Shown one piece after another: positions 1-13,723 of a stretch of DNA of 64,000 nucleotides; the stretch's first letter is position 1; each line of letters begins with the position of its first letter. Position numbers and translations under genes: made by a program. The notes below the pieces were generated by a model, which had not been told where the DNA came from, ran no database searches, and saw only the letters and a list, made by a program, of their open reading frames with translations. The stretch comes from Ecdyonurus torrentis. Lineage: Eukaryota; Arthropoda; Insecta; Ephemeroptera; Heptageniidae. The DNA lies in contig OX439129.1 of NCBI GenBank assembly GCA_949318235.1, positions 32,150,470 to 32,214,469 of the forward strand, read 5' to 3'.

Positions 1-705
1 AATTGTGATGACGGTGGTGGTGGTGATTTATATGACGTTCCTGCAGGTGTAGTGGCTTTATTATCTGTTTGTTATGGTGCTATATCAGTGGTAGCTGTAG
101 TTGGAAATTCATTAGTTATATGGATTGTCGTATCAAGTCGTCGTATGCAACGTAGTGCTACTAATTGTTTTATTGCAAATTTAGCATTAGCAGATATTGC
201 AATAGGATTATTTGCTGTACCATTTCAATTTCAAGCTGCATTATTACAAAGATGGGATTTACCTGAATTTATGTGTGCATTTTGTCCATTTGTACAAGTA
301 TTAAGTGTAAATGTATCAGTATTTACATTAACTGCAATAGCTGTTGATAGACATAGAGCAGTAATAAGGCCATTAAGAGGTGTAAGACCTTCTACTTTGC
401 GTGCTAGATTAACATTAGCTGCAATATGGATGTTAGGAGGAGGATTAGCATTACCTATGACAATTGCTATGAGAGTTACTCAATTTCCTCATGGATCTGG
501 TACAAAACCTTTCTGTTATAATCTCAATTTATCAAAAGAAGAAATGATGATGTATCGTCGTTTATTAGTGGCACTTCAATATTTCGTGCCATTATGTGTC
601 ATCAGTGCAGTTTATGCAAGAATGGGATTACGTCTATGGGGATCAAGAGCACCAGGAAATGCAGAAAACCTAAGAGATGCCAACTTGTTAAGAAACAAAA
701 AAAGA
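1..705 (+). CDS. Lkr: Lkr exon covering the end of the N-terminal domain through TM5 (5' end outside window)
   Basis: Codes for visible residues 1-235, beginning N-C-D-D-G-G-G-G-D-L-Y-D-V-P. The DLYDVPAG stretch fits the end of the extracellular N-terminus of insect kinin receptors, so the exon really is coding at base 1 and does not start at the GTG at 52. It ends AAA AAA AGA followed by the donor gtaagt at 706, phase 0. The open frame beyond 705 is read-through into the intron. Confidence 0.93.
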
Positions 706-1597
706 GTAAGTTATAAATTTTTTATTATATTATGTATATATTTTTTTTATTAGACTTTTTCTACACATTTTAAAAAATTTATCTTTTTGTTGTTTTTGCT
801 TACGAACATTTCAAGCATAACTTTTAGCAATAAAAAACTTTATAAAACTGTGGAATGCTCGCATTATACACATAAAAATGCTTCAATAAAAAATAAAACT
901 TATGCTTGTGTTCTTATAGCAAATATAATGCAATTGCTCTGTATTGAATAAAATATGAGGTTAGATTTTTTAAATACATTGTATTATTGTTTATTTATGA
1001 AAATACGTTTATCTGACATATTTAAAATGAAGATGATTTATAATGATTAATGTTTGTGAAGTATTTTTAGTGTTTATGAAATTATATAGTGAAATTATAT
1101 TATGTAATATTATATAGCAAAAATAAGCACACGGCTTATTCACTATAAAGCAAAAATCTTAATATATAATGTATTTTAAGTGAAATGTAATAAAAAAATT
1201 CGAGAAATGCGTAGTTGGTGTTTGTCTAATCAGCCGTACGAACAAAAAACGTATAGTTGCTTTTGATTTGCTGAATCGTTGGAATCAATCAATCAGAAGA
1301 GATGATCAATTTTTACACACTAGACACTAGTTACATAAATGTCGAATACTTTATTTCTATTACACACTGTTAAGGGAAAACTAATATTGTATCATCTAGC
1401 GTTGCTTTATTGCATGCAAAACTTTTATTTAAATTATATTCATAAAATCAGGCAAATAATTTATAATAAAGCAAGAAGAAAAATTAGATGATATTCAAAT
1501 GGGCTAAACATAAACAGACGTTGGATTTCTTAGAATTCAAAACTTTGTCCTTTCAATAGACACTTTTATATAAAACATTATTCCGTATTCGTATTAT

Positions 1598-1692
<95 letters not shown>

Positions 1693-2667
1693 CAGCAAAT
1701 GGAGTAAATGTAATTTATTTTCCTTATTTTTAATGCATATTTTTTTCGTCTTATTCAAAAGCAGAAGAAGGGAAATAAGACATGATTTGAAATAGAAAAT
1801 AATATTTCAAAATAATGTTCTTATTTTTTTTTTAATACACATTTATAACGAGGTATATAATACATTTTGTCTGCTATCTGTTTGTTTTTTTGTTTACTTT
1901 TTCTTATTTTGTTCGTTACATTTGAGAATACTAAAGGGAACATTATTGTCATATTTTTTGTCACCTGTTCCAGTAAGTGAACTAAATCTCTTGAGAGAGT
2001 ACTTTATAAGCATGTATGTATGTCGTTCCATACTAATGATGAGTTTGTTTTTTTTCGCTTGAAATGTTTTATTTAAATATTTTGTCAAAATATGTGAATG
2101 TAATTTATAATTTATGTCAAAAATGTATGGGGAGGGAGAGGGAGGGAGAGAGGGAGAGAGAGAGAGAGAGAGAAACATGCTTACTTTAAAAATTTTATGT
2201 ATTAAAGGAATGAAATTAATATTGTTATTTTTTCATAATATTTATTTTATTTCTCGCACAATAACTAATATAAAATGTAGTTCTGAGCATAATTAAATTA
2301 ATTCAATAAATCAAATCGTATGACTATTTTAATCTAAAATCAATATAGTACTATAAAAATAAATAAAATAATATAATATATTACATAAATTTTTAATTAC
2401 AAATTCTATATTAATAAATAATATTGTGTATATAATTTTCATATAATACTGAATATGACATAAAGAATATTATATTTAAAATTTATTATAGTGGTAGGTA
2501 CAGTATACATACATAATACTGTGTGCATTAATATTATATCATATTACACCATATAGTTATATAACTACCAAGATAACTGATATAAATTACAAGTATATAC
2601 GTATACATACTGTTATACGTATCATTTACTGATTAATCAAGTGTATAGCATATAGTGTATATGTATA

Positions 2668-2707
<40 letters not shown>

Positions 2708-5700
2708 TATACACAACTAAGGTAGGAGTAAGTTAATTATAGAAAATTTTACTGTTGAGAGTTGTAGGTTATACATTAAAGGAACGTAATAATAAATCAA
2801 TATTTTAATCAAGTATACAAAATTAATTTAAATTGTACCTTTGAAATTCCTATTCAAAAGTTTATATAATTAATAAATTTCTGTAATATTTGTAATTAAT
2901 TTAATTATGTATGTTACCTAGATATCAAATTATATTATAATTTACATATGTAATGTACAATTATATAACGTATCATGAAGTAAATTGAATTATAAAATGG
3001 GGGAATTCTAAAAGGTGTTTTTTTTTTTAAATTGAAAAATTCATAATTTAATTTAAATTCAAAGTATTGAATTAAGCTTGTTAAGGTATACTTTGAATGC
3101 ATTTTGTAGCATAATTTTTACATTTAAATGTTATTTATTCAATAAAAAAGTATACTTAAAAATATTGTACTGCATTTTCAATAAAGGCATATATTTATAT
3201 GATTAAATTTGATGTTCCAATTTTAGGTTAAATTTTTAGGCAAGTATTAGAATTGTGCAATATTCATAAACAAAAGTACTAAGCTAGTTATTTATAACAT
3301 ATTTAATTACCATAGCGTGAACCCTACTAATGAGTCTGAATTTTAAATTATGAGAGACCTAAAATATGTAAATGTTTGTTTGCAATTCATTGGGATATAA
3401 ATGTCTTGCAATTAGAATTCATTGCATTTTCTAACTTTTTACCTTAAAACAAAGTAATTACAAAAAAATAAACATTTAGAATTTAGAGGGTTACACTGCT
3501 TTTTATGCAAATTTTAGGTAGATTGCGTCCATATCTCCAACTGCTGTTACATAGCTGTTACATGCAAGACAGAAAAAAAATCTCTAATACGTTCAAAAGT
3601 CAGATTCATACAGGCAAAATGCCAAGAATTTAAAATAAGTTTTAAGTTTTCATTGCAATTTTTGTTAATGAGGCTGTAATTTTTTTCAAGTTAGAAAATT
3701 TTCTTCCACTAACATTCGAGTCTTATTGCAATATTTTTATTGACTACTATGTTTCAGTAAAATTATTAAATTCGTCTGCAAGACAATAGGAAGATTACAC
3801 TATGTCTTGGACAATAAGTGATTCCTAACACGCAATATTTTTATAATTTAATTTTAATGTTCATATTTTCTTTTATTTCAAATACAGTCAAGTTTGTATT
3901 ATTTTTAAATAGATATTTATTTTGAGACAAGTTGCTGTTTCATCTTCAGTTTAAATATGATCAAGCGCTTTAAGTGAAACTATAAAAAATATATATTATA
4001 ATATAGATAGCCCAGAGCTTATTAAGTCTTTCTTTCTTCGTTTCTATTTTAAAACTTGTTTCTTTGAAAGCAATTTAAATTTTTATATATTATATATTTT
4101 TTTTTAATTTAAACTAAATCACATTTAAATATGTTTTATATTATTATAATATAAAATTTCTTGTTTAAATTTACGTAAACTTGTCATGTTTGATAGTAAT
4201 AAAGCTTAAAGTAAAGCAAAAAAGAAGCCCACATATAGTTCATCATTGATTTTAGCCTCCCCCCCCCCCTTTATACTTGTTACATGTAGCTATATTTTGA
4301 ACAGTCGTAGAAAAAAAAAATACCCTCAACCATATCACTATAAATGTTGGTTCTCTCTCTCTTTTTTTTTTTTTTACTTTAACTTAGAGAAATTAATCCA
4401 TATCTTTGACGTCAGATGACTCCTACTATCATTCACATACTAATGTGAGACGCGTCAAGACGTTGCAATAATTATACTTATACTTTGTATTACATATAAG
4501 TAGACTACATTGCTAAAATACTATCTTGTAAGTCTTCTCAATGAACTAAAACAAATAAATACACATTAAATGGTTAAATTTGGACGTTCTCATGCATATA
4601 TATTTATTAAGACGATAAGATGAAAGTAGAAAGAGAACATGGGTAGTTTTATGATATCAACTTTCCTCTGGAGAAATTACCATACAATAATATACAAAGT
4701 ATATAAACACGAGTGCGATAATAAATTTTACTATTCAAAAAATAACTCTAAATTTACAATGTTATTGTTATGAGAAAAACACGTACTGAATTTGAATGGT
4801 AAAATATGTTATCACATTCGTGTGTACTTTATTTATATTAAAATTGATTCAGAACACACACAAAAAAGTATAAATGTAATTGAAATAAAAGAATAATATA
4901 TAAAGCTGCTCACTCTCAATATTAATTTATTAATTAAAATTTCAATTGTATAATAATAAATAATATCATTTTTTTATATATCATATAAGTATAGGATTAA
5001 TAATCACAACACGTAAACGATTCGAGATAAAATTGTGACATTGTTATGTATTACTGCTGGAATATTATTATTATTTCATTGTTTATATTTACTTACTCGT
5101 ACTAAATATACCCCTCTGGGATATTATTACATCTATTGTCATCGTCATCCATTCACAATATTATATAGGACAACATTTTATGTACGATAATAGTAGTGTA
5201 TATTATGACCGTTCAGCTTCATTTACATTTCAAACATAAAAGTATTTTAACCGTCATAAATGTTTATTTTTACTAATTAAATTACATTATAATTTACGTT
5301 GAAAGCGTTGAAATTTACTTTCATTGATGTAATAAAGTATTATATTTTATTTTTAATCACTATTATAGAAGGTTATATTGTAAAGAGGATTTAAAGTAAT
5401 ATCATATCATTATATATTAGAGTTAAATTAAATTTATTTTTCAAGACTATAATATAAATTATGTATTTTTGCATGTAATGTGAATTCATATTAGATAAAT
5501 TTATCTTGTCATATTTTTTGTTGCTCATTAAAATATAGTCATTATGTTATTGTTACGTAAATTTATAGTTTTTTTATTATTATTTTTTATACTGTGTACC
5601 GTATAATGTAAAAGATTTTCTTTGTAGCAAGACTTTGGTGTTGAAAATTCAAGCAAGGAAAATAGTTTTTTGTATATTTTACTTCATAAATTTTAAAAAA

Positions 5701-5750
5701 GAAAGAAAAAAATTCTTTCTTTTTTGCTATAATAAATTTACTGGATATAA

Positions 5751-5795
<45 letters not shown>

Positions 5796-8700
5796 GTAAT
5801 ACTTTTTAAAATTAATGATGATACAACATTTTAAAAACTCGATTGGAGGCTTTCATTAATCAAAGTATAACTTTGACATTTTAGAAACAATTTTATGCAT
5901 CAGCTCATTTTAACCCTAGCTTTTTCCAGGGATCTACTCATAAAGTAGAAAATGTTCTTATAAATTTCAATTTACAGCAAATTTTTACCTTCTTGTTTCA
6001 AAATTATTAAATTGCTTTTCAACATAAAAATCAATGACTTAAAAATTCTTCATTAAAATAAGGAATGAGATGGGACCTGGGAGGGGGAGGGGGGCTATGT
6101 AGGCATAACTTGATGAAAATGTATGGCTTTCAAAAGTCATTATTTTTTCTTGCAAATGACATTTTTAACTTATTGTAATTTGTTTATCTTTATTTAATAC
6201 AAATAAAGATCATGCTTATAAGAAAAAACATTATAATAATTTAATTTGCAATTATGAACAAAATAATTTCAAGAATTGTATATATTGAAAGGTTCTTGCC
6301 TTTTATACAAATATTAATTTTAATTTTTAATACTTCGGAGCAGAATTAAAAGCAAAGCGCCTTTTTTTTATTATTATTTTTTTTTAAATTGCGTTTTGCA
6401 GCAATAGAGTAATATAAGTGTACAGTAGTTTGTTTAAATATTCAGCAGAGACATGTTTGCGCACTTGGGAAGTCACTAATAATAATATAAGAGCATTTGA
6501 CTTGGAGAAGAAAAAAAAAGCCTCTTTTGCATTTTGCTATCTCCAGAGACGTAAAAAACAATACAGCAATCAAGCTAAAAGTTTTTGTGCAACAAAACAC
6601 GATTCTCTATTCATCTTTTACACTTTCATTTCACTTAAAACTTGCCATCAGTATATTAAAAATAAAAAAATATAAAAAAGAAAAGAAAAGCCATTTTGAT
6701 TTTCTTTTTCTTTATCGGCACCTCTTAAAACAAAAAGGCATAACTGACTATAGTAATTTTGTAATTTACTTAATGAATAATGAGAAAAGTGAATTCTCTT
6801 TTTAAAACTTAGAGAGAGAGAGACAGAGAGAGACAGAGACAGAAATGTCGACAAGTTGAATAAGCTGTGCACTGAAAACAAGAGGGCTATATAAATATAA
6901 CATAATATTGTATAATTAATAATTTAGGAAACCGTAACTGAAAACTATTAATCACGGTTGTCACTTTAAGTGTATAGTGTTTTCGACTTCCTCCATCGCA
7001 GTTTTATATATCTGCGTTCATTATACCCCCGTATTTGCGACGTTTTTCGTGATCTTTATAAATATATTAAATTTTCATCTTAATAAAATGCAGTTCAGCA
7101 GACACGAATCTGTAGATCATGAATGATCTATACTACACTACTTAAAGTATAGTATTTTGTGACTTAATATACTTAAAACATTGGTCTGAGAGAATTGTAT
7201 TGTTCATTGTGCTGTGTATTGTTGTACACTTCCATAAAACCTTATTATGTTGTATAGTAATTCCAATAAAATTTAATTAATTTAACATTTCAACCCACAT
7301 CATTCTATTTTATAATATATAATGATAATTAAATGAATTATAAATACTGGTGAGTTATGGTGGATGAGGTGGTAAAATTTTGTATTAAAAGCATTTATAT
7401 AGACCTGAAGTCCAATTGTTTTGTATTATAATCTTTTTTTAAATACACTAACAAAGTATTAAAAGTAAATTCGTAACTAAAACCTATTTTAATTATTTCT
7501 TAATTTTATTATACAAATAAACAAGATATATTAAGTGTAATCTCTCTAAAATCTCTTAACATAAAAACCGGAAATTAAATTTAATGGTTTCTTTAAGATT
7601 TCAAAATTAGGTTAATAATGTATATTAAATTTATTCTAATTACCGGTATTAAAATTGTTATATTAAATTAAATGTTATGTATTATGTTTTATTATATTAC
7701 GCTTTGTGTGTACTTAAAGCTGTAATATAATTAATAAGAGTTTTCATACCTTTCTTTATTTTACTCTGTTCTAGTTCTTCTCTCTCTCTCTCCCTTTCTC
7801 TCTCTCTTGTGTTGAATCGACAAAAAAGAGAATTTATTGCGCTAAACCATGTACGCAATTAAATCTCAGGGGAGTGCGTCAGCTATTTGATGTTTCTGCT
7901 GATAGGAAAACTACGCACTTGCCACTTAACTGATTAGTGAAAGCTTGTTCATCAGTAAAAAAGCAAATTACCCTCGTGTTCGTAGAAAATATGTTACTGC
8001 TAACCAAAAGAAAAAAATATATATCAATTCATTACTATCGCAATCGCAACACTGTGTTGTATCATTATATACAGTAGAAGTAAAAAAAAAAAAATCAAGA
8101 TATACGCATTCATTCTCATTATGTAGTTAAAAAATATATAGATTTAAAATAAATTAATTTGAAATAGCGTCAAATGCTATATGTAAAAGCACAATGATAA
8201 ATAAATAATTAAAATCTGCATTAAACGTATCAGCATATTTCATAATATAATTTTAATTTATGAAAATACATAATATATGATGGACGGCAAGTTTTATTCA
8301 AATTTCATTGTTTTTATATTCTAAATCAATAAAATTTACAATAAATATAATACTTTAATTTTATTTTATTTATAAATAGACAAACTTTTAATACCTTTAA
8401 ATAAATAAAATAAACTGTTAATAATATTTTGAAAAAGGGTTTGTTATACAATCTATCATCGGGTTTAAAATATATAATAATATAAATAAGCTTTTATATA
8501 AATGATAATAATTATTGTTGGTTTCAGCTGGGTACCTATATTATATCCCATTGTTAGCTTGATTATCATCATGTACTCTCAACTGTGATGTTACTTTGTA
8601 TATTGATGATTAATATATTGTTATGCAGGTAATCAAGATGCTGGTTATTGTTGTGGCATTATTTGCACTGTGTTGGCTACCATTGCAAACCTACAACGTA

Positions 8701-11700
8701 CTTCAGGATATTTATCCAGAAATCAATGGGTAAGTTTTTATTATTATATATAAATATTTATTTATTGTAGTCATATATTTATTATTATTACATACATGGT
8801 ATACATATGTATTTTTTTTAAATAAATAAGCATAAAATTTCCATTATTTATCAATAAGCATTTTAGTGATATGATTTTTTTATTTATTATTTTATTATTC
8901 GAGTCCGCCAATAGACATAATTGGGGGGGGGGGGGGGAATAATTTTTTTTAAATAGGCAAATTAATAATAATAGGCACTTTTCTCTAAAAAAAAAAAAAA
9001 TGAAGAGAAAATATAAGTTTCAAAATTGATTTTTTTTTTTTTTTTGCAGATTTGTAAATATTTAACATGACGTAACAGGCCAATTTTCTAATTTGCCATA
9101 TAATCTATAACAACGAGATCACAAATATACAAATAATTACTTCATTATGTATTCACTTTATTGTATAAATAATATTGCTAAACCAAGAATATCTTATTTT
9201 ACCAATAATGAATTGCTCAGCTTGTAGGAGCACAATTAAATTTTAATGATAAATGTAACTGGCTATTTGATTTCTATTAACAAGAAAAACTTTACTTTGT
9301 ATAAGGAATTTAATATCAATCATATTTACTTTTAAATGTATAGTATGAAATATATATATATATAATAAGTCTTTGTTATAGTTAATAAATATCATTGATA
9401 GTATCATATCATGACCTATATTTACAAATTGTTTTATAGAACGTCAGCAGCAATATTGCAGATAATCGATTTGCACTTATTTAATGTTGGTTTACTTTGG
9501 TTTAGATGATCGTTCTTACGTTTTACTAAAGTTTTTATTGTACCTAAGAATTATAGTATGGAAAAACAAATTACTATAATTTGCTTTGTTTTTGCAAGGT
9601 GTATAGAATCTTTATATATACTTATTAATTAATCATATAAAACGTATAACATGCAATTCAATAGGATTTTTTTTAAATTTATAAGATACTTCTCCCCCCC
9701 CCCCCCTTCTTTTTTCTTTGTTAGTATAGTATTTCTTCCGGTACAGAAATAGAACAATAAATAATATTTATGCACGGACAAAAATAAATAGGTAATAATT
9801 ATGATAGCTTATTTTCAGCACAATTTGTTAAATACAACATAATTTATGAAATATTGCATAATAACTATGTTACATAGCATAAATATTATGTTGTACAGCA
9901 TAATTAATTTTACTGTTCTAATTTAGCAATATTTATGCTATAATGCCATAAATGTAGCGTAAATTACTAGATTTCTACTTCCCGTGTATAAATATATTTA
10001 ACACATATAGTTTTATTAATATTATCACTATTATCAGTACATGTATAAAAAAATATATATTATCTAAATATTTAATTTTTTGCAATCATATTGTTGAAAA
10101 ACAGCAATTTAAGCGCATATTATCTTTTTAAGTTTTATATTATAATATATATGATATCTATTATAAATATTGACACTAATAAAAGCTTTGTTTTATAATA
10201 ATTATAACTAAGTCCATTAAGATAAAAAATATGTTAGGGTGAATGGTATATTTAATGAAACTACATTATTGCACATTATTTTCATTGTGTTTGTTTTGTG
10301 TACGATAAAATAAAAGTACGTTAAGTGGTTTTTCAGACTCTGTACAAACTGATTACGTGTATAGAAATAGCTTCATGTATGTTTGAATAATCCTATTTTT
10401 TTATTATTATGTAATTATATCACACAAAAAAGCATAATATAGTATAGATAAAAATTTTACTATCATTTTAGGTAAAGAAAGCAAACATATGTGTATAAAC
10501 TAGTAAAAATTGAACTGAGGTAACGCTGAGCGTAACTACTTTAAATCTATAATGCGAATTCATGAGAAATTAACTGCTTTAGTTGATTATTTTTACATTT
10601 TTAAATAATTATCTCCTTAACATTATTACATTGTAAGAAATTGTACAATTTGCTAAAAATATTTAAACTATACTGACGTAGTTTATTTTAATTTTAAAAT
10701 GACACTAAGATTATATCAACAAGCATCAATTCAAATCACAAATAAAAGTTGATTAAGCTCCAATTATTTTTAAATTAATAAATAAATAATAATAATAATT
10801 CAAAAATCAGATTAGAGTATTGTGTTATAAAATAAAATTAATATATAAATAATGAATTATTAATAAATATAAACTATATACCACATGTAAACCGGTATGT
10901 AAATTTAGTATTAAAAACCACAATTTATTTAGTGTAATATGTTATTGGTTTTAAAGAAGAATATCATGTTATATATAACCCTATATATAGGGTATTGTAA
11001 TATTGCTTTTGAATACATTAGGCTATTTTGATGTATAAGGAAATCAAACACTTCCTAAATCATTGCAAGAGTCGGTTTGAATTGAAAGGCGTAGAACAAA
11101 CACCTTGAACAAAAAACATGTCTAATATCTTACCATACCTAAATATCAACGTTAATTTGGTTGGAGTCATTGATTTCTAATTTATTTTCCATTCACAAAA
11201 TGAGAGCTGCGGGTTTATGACGTCACAGCTCGTCTGTTTCCACACTCGTGAGCTGTGACGTCAAAAACCCGCAGCTGTCATTTAATGAATGGAAAATAAA
11301 TTAGAAATCAATGACTCCGGCCAAATCAAAGTTGATATTTAGGTATATGCTAGGATATTAGACAAGTTTTGTGTTCAAGGTGTAAGGTGTTCCATGCCTT
11401 TAAGTGTATGTATGTGAGATAAATTTGAAATTTGATGTTGGCCATGCTAGGCATCAATTGTTACACGTATCCAAAAAGATAAAACAAAATTCTGCAATAA
11501 CAAAGTAACTCATTTTGAGTAAAAGTTACGATGCGTTGTTTAAAAATTTCTTTTTGCGTTATTGTCTGTATCTTGTCTTTTTTATTTTGTCTCCAAACTT
11601 TTATATGTATAAAAAAAAAAGACATACAAATAAAAAAAAAAAAAAAAAATGCAAGCTTGGCATATAAAAAGGAAACAGAAAAAACAAGAACTAAATTGGA

Positions 11701-13212
11701 CAAGTCAATTGTTAGAGGATTTTTTTGTTTCAAAAGATATATAAGAGAACTCTAATCCTATTCAATATCTAAAATATAATGATGATACATTTTTGTTTTT
11801 TTGTCTTTGTTTTTAGATATCGATACATCAATATCATTTGGTTTTGCTGCGATTGGTTGGCAATGAGTAACAGCTGCTACAATCCTTTCATTTACGGAAT
11901 CTACAACGTAAGTGTATTTATATACTTTTTTCATTTACTTTTAAATGAAACAGTCTTTTTATTTTCTTTCTATTTGAATTTGTAAAAATCTAAACAAAAT
12001 AAGATGTGATTAATTTCATTGTTACATTGTATTCAAATGTTTTAATTAAAACAACGTGAATTCTTAAGGTATGCATTCACAGATTCGTCTTTTTGTTGTA
12101 ACTTTGCGCAGCAAAATAATTATTCTCATTTAAAACTATGCAATTTGCTGCGCAAAGTTAAAACAAATAAATGAATGTTATGAATGCACCATAAAAGAAT
12201 TAACATTGTGCATTTTTTTTATTTGTTGTAAAAAAAAATTACTTTTGATTGTTGAAATTTAGTTTAAAAGTCATGCATTATCATTTATATATAAATTATA
12301 ATAGAAAGGCATATTGATACATAAAAAATTATAAAAATAATGGTGTTTCAATATTTATTTGAAATAAAAATATAATACACAAAATTAAGCAAATATTTAT
12401 AAAATGTTTCACTCTATCGCTTTCGGCAATTTTTTTAAATGTTTTAGCAGTACTTATTATTATTATATTTTTACAACAAAGCATTATACATACAGATTGT
12501 TTTATTTAAAGTTTCATTGGTTTTATTTTTGTATATATAATATTTGTTTTTATTGAAAATATAAATTTATTAAATTTTTCATAAGATTCAAACTTTTTTC
12601 ACCCATTCATACTATAGAGTACGTACTGTACAGTATAACAAAAACATGGACATATACATATTATGCTTATTTCTATGGTATGCATACAGTACGTGGGAAA
12701 TTTTCTGTCTCCTAATTGTTGTTTTAATATTCGTAAAATACTAAAAACGTATTCTTCTTTTTTTTTTTTTTTTTCTTTTTCTTTTTCAATGCAAAAATTT
12801 GTTAAAATCTTATTTAAAATATAAATTAAAAAAAAAAAAAAAGATGTCAAAAAGCTTTAAATTCTTTCATAATAAACTTGTTTTGAATTTTATTTAATTA
12901 TTAATATTATTATTGAATTTATTTAATTTTTAATAATTATTGAATTATAGTTAAGTATCAAGTTTGTTTTCAAAGCTTTTCCAAGTGATCCTCTTAAGTT
13001 CACAAATTTGAGTACATAGTATGCTTGGCTGCGTCTCTATAATCAAAGTTAACTTTTAGAGCTGCTTCAGCTAAGTCAAGCAAACAATAAAGGAAAACAT
13101 CTGTCACTATTGGGAAGTAAGCTGACATAATCTTATTGAACGTAACAAAGGACAAAGTAACGTAACATTACGACACATTTTAGGACCTTTACATTACATT
13201 TTATATATATAT

Positions 13213-13294
<82 letters not shown>

Positions 13295-13687
13295 TTTAAA
13301 GATATACTCCAGGTTTGACAGCATAGCTTAGTTAAATACTAAATGAAACATTTATGTATACCAATTTTCGCCATAAGTGCTTAAAAAAAATGAATGCAGA
13401 AAATACTTTTTATTTTCCTTTTTTTAAGCATGTTTTCATGTTTGTTTTTTTTTTTGTACAGGTTGTATAAGACAGAAATTTCTGGTATACATTCTGGTCG
13501 ATTCTGGGACAAATTCAAATTATTTTGAAAATTCCAATTCGTTTTTCTGATATAAAAATTGCAATGTATGTCGTTCTTTAATATGAACACAGATGCAATA
13601 ACGTTGGTAATATCAAATACAAGGTATTTATTATTTTTATTATTTATGTTGGATTTTATATTCAATAAAAACTTATTCAATCATTTT

Positions 13688-13723
<36 letters not shown>

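Larger units (their letters stand above)
706..8628 (+). other. Lkr intron 1 (7.9 kb)
   Basis: Runs from gtaagt at 706 to ttatgcag at 8621-8628. It contains an (AG)n tract at 1599-1689, (TA)n at about 2670-2703, poly(A) at 5753-5794, a C10-11 run near 4260 and a foldback element at 4696-4831. I see no other exon. Short open frames here (for example 6418-6805, 7945-8130) have low-complexity translations and no recognisable domain. Confidence 0.85.
8730..11816 (+). other. Lkr intron 2 (3.1 kb)
   Basis: Contains a possible CACGG-ended element at 9770-9989, a 313-bp foldback element at 11087-11399, and short poly-G (8922-8937) and poly-C (9694-9706) runs. No exon is seen. Confidence 0.85.

Noticed and set aside
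6418..6881. Overlapping 77-102-codon frames on both strands in Lkr intron 1
   Set aside because: Lys/Ser-rich translations of AT-rich and AG-rich DNA, overlapping each other in three frames, with no domain.
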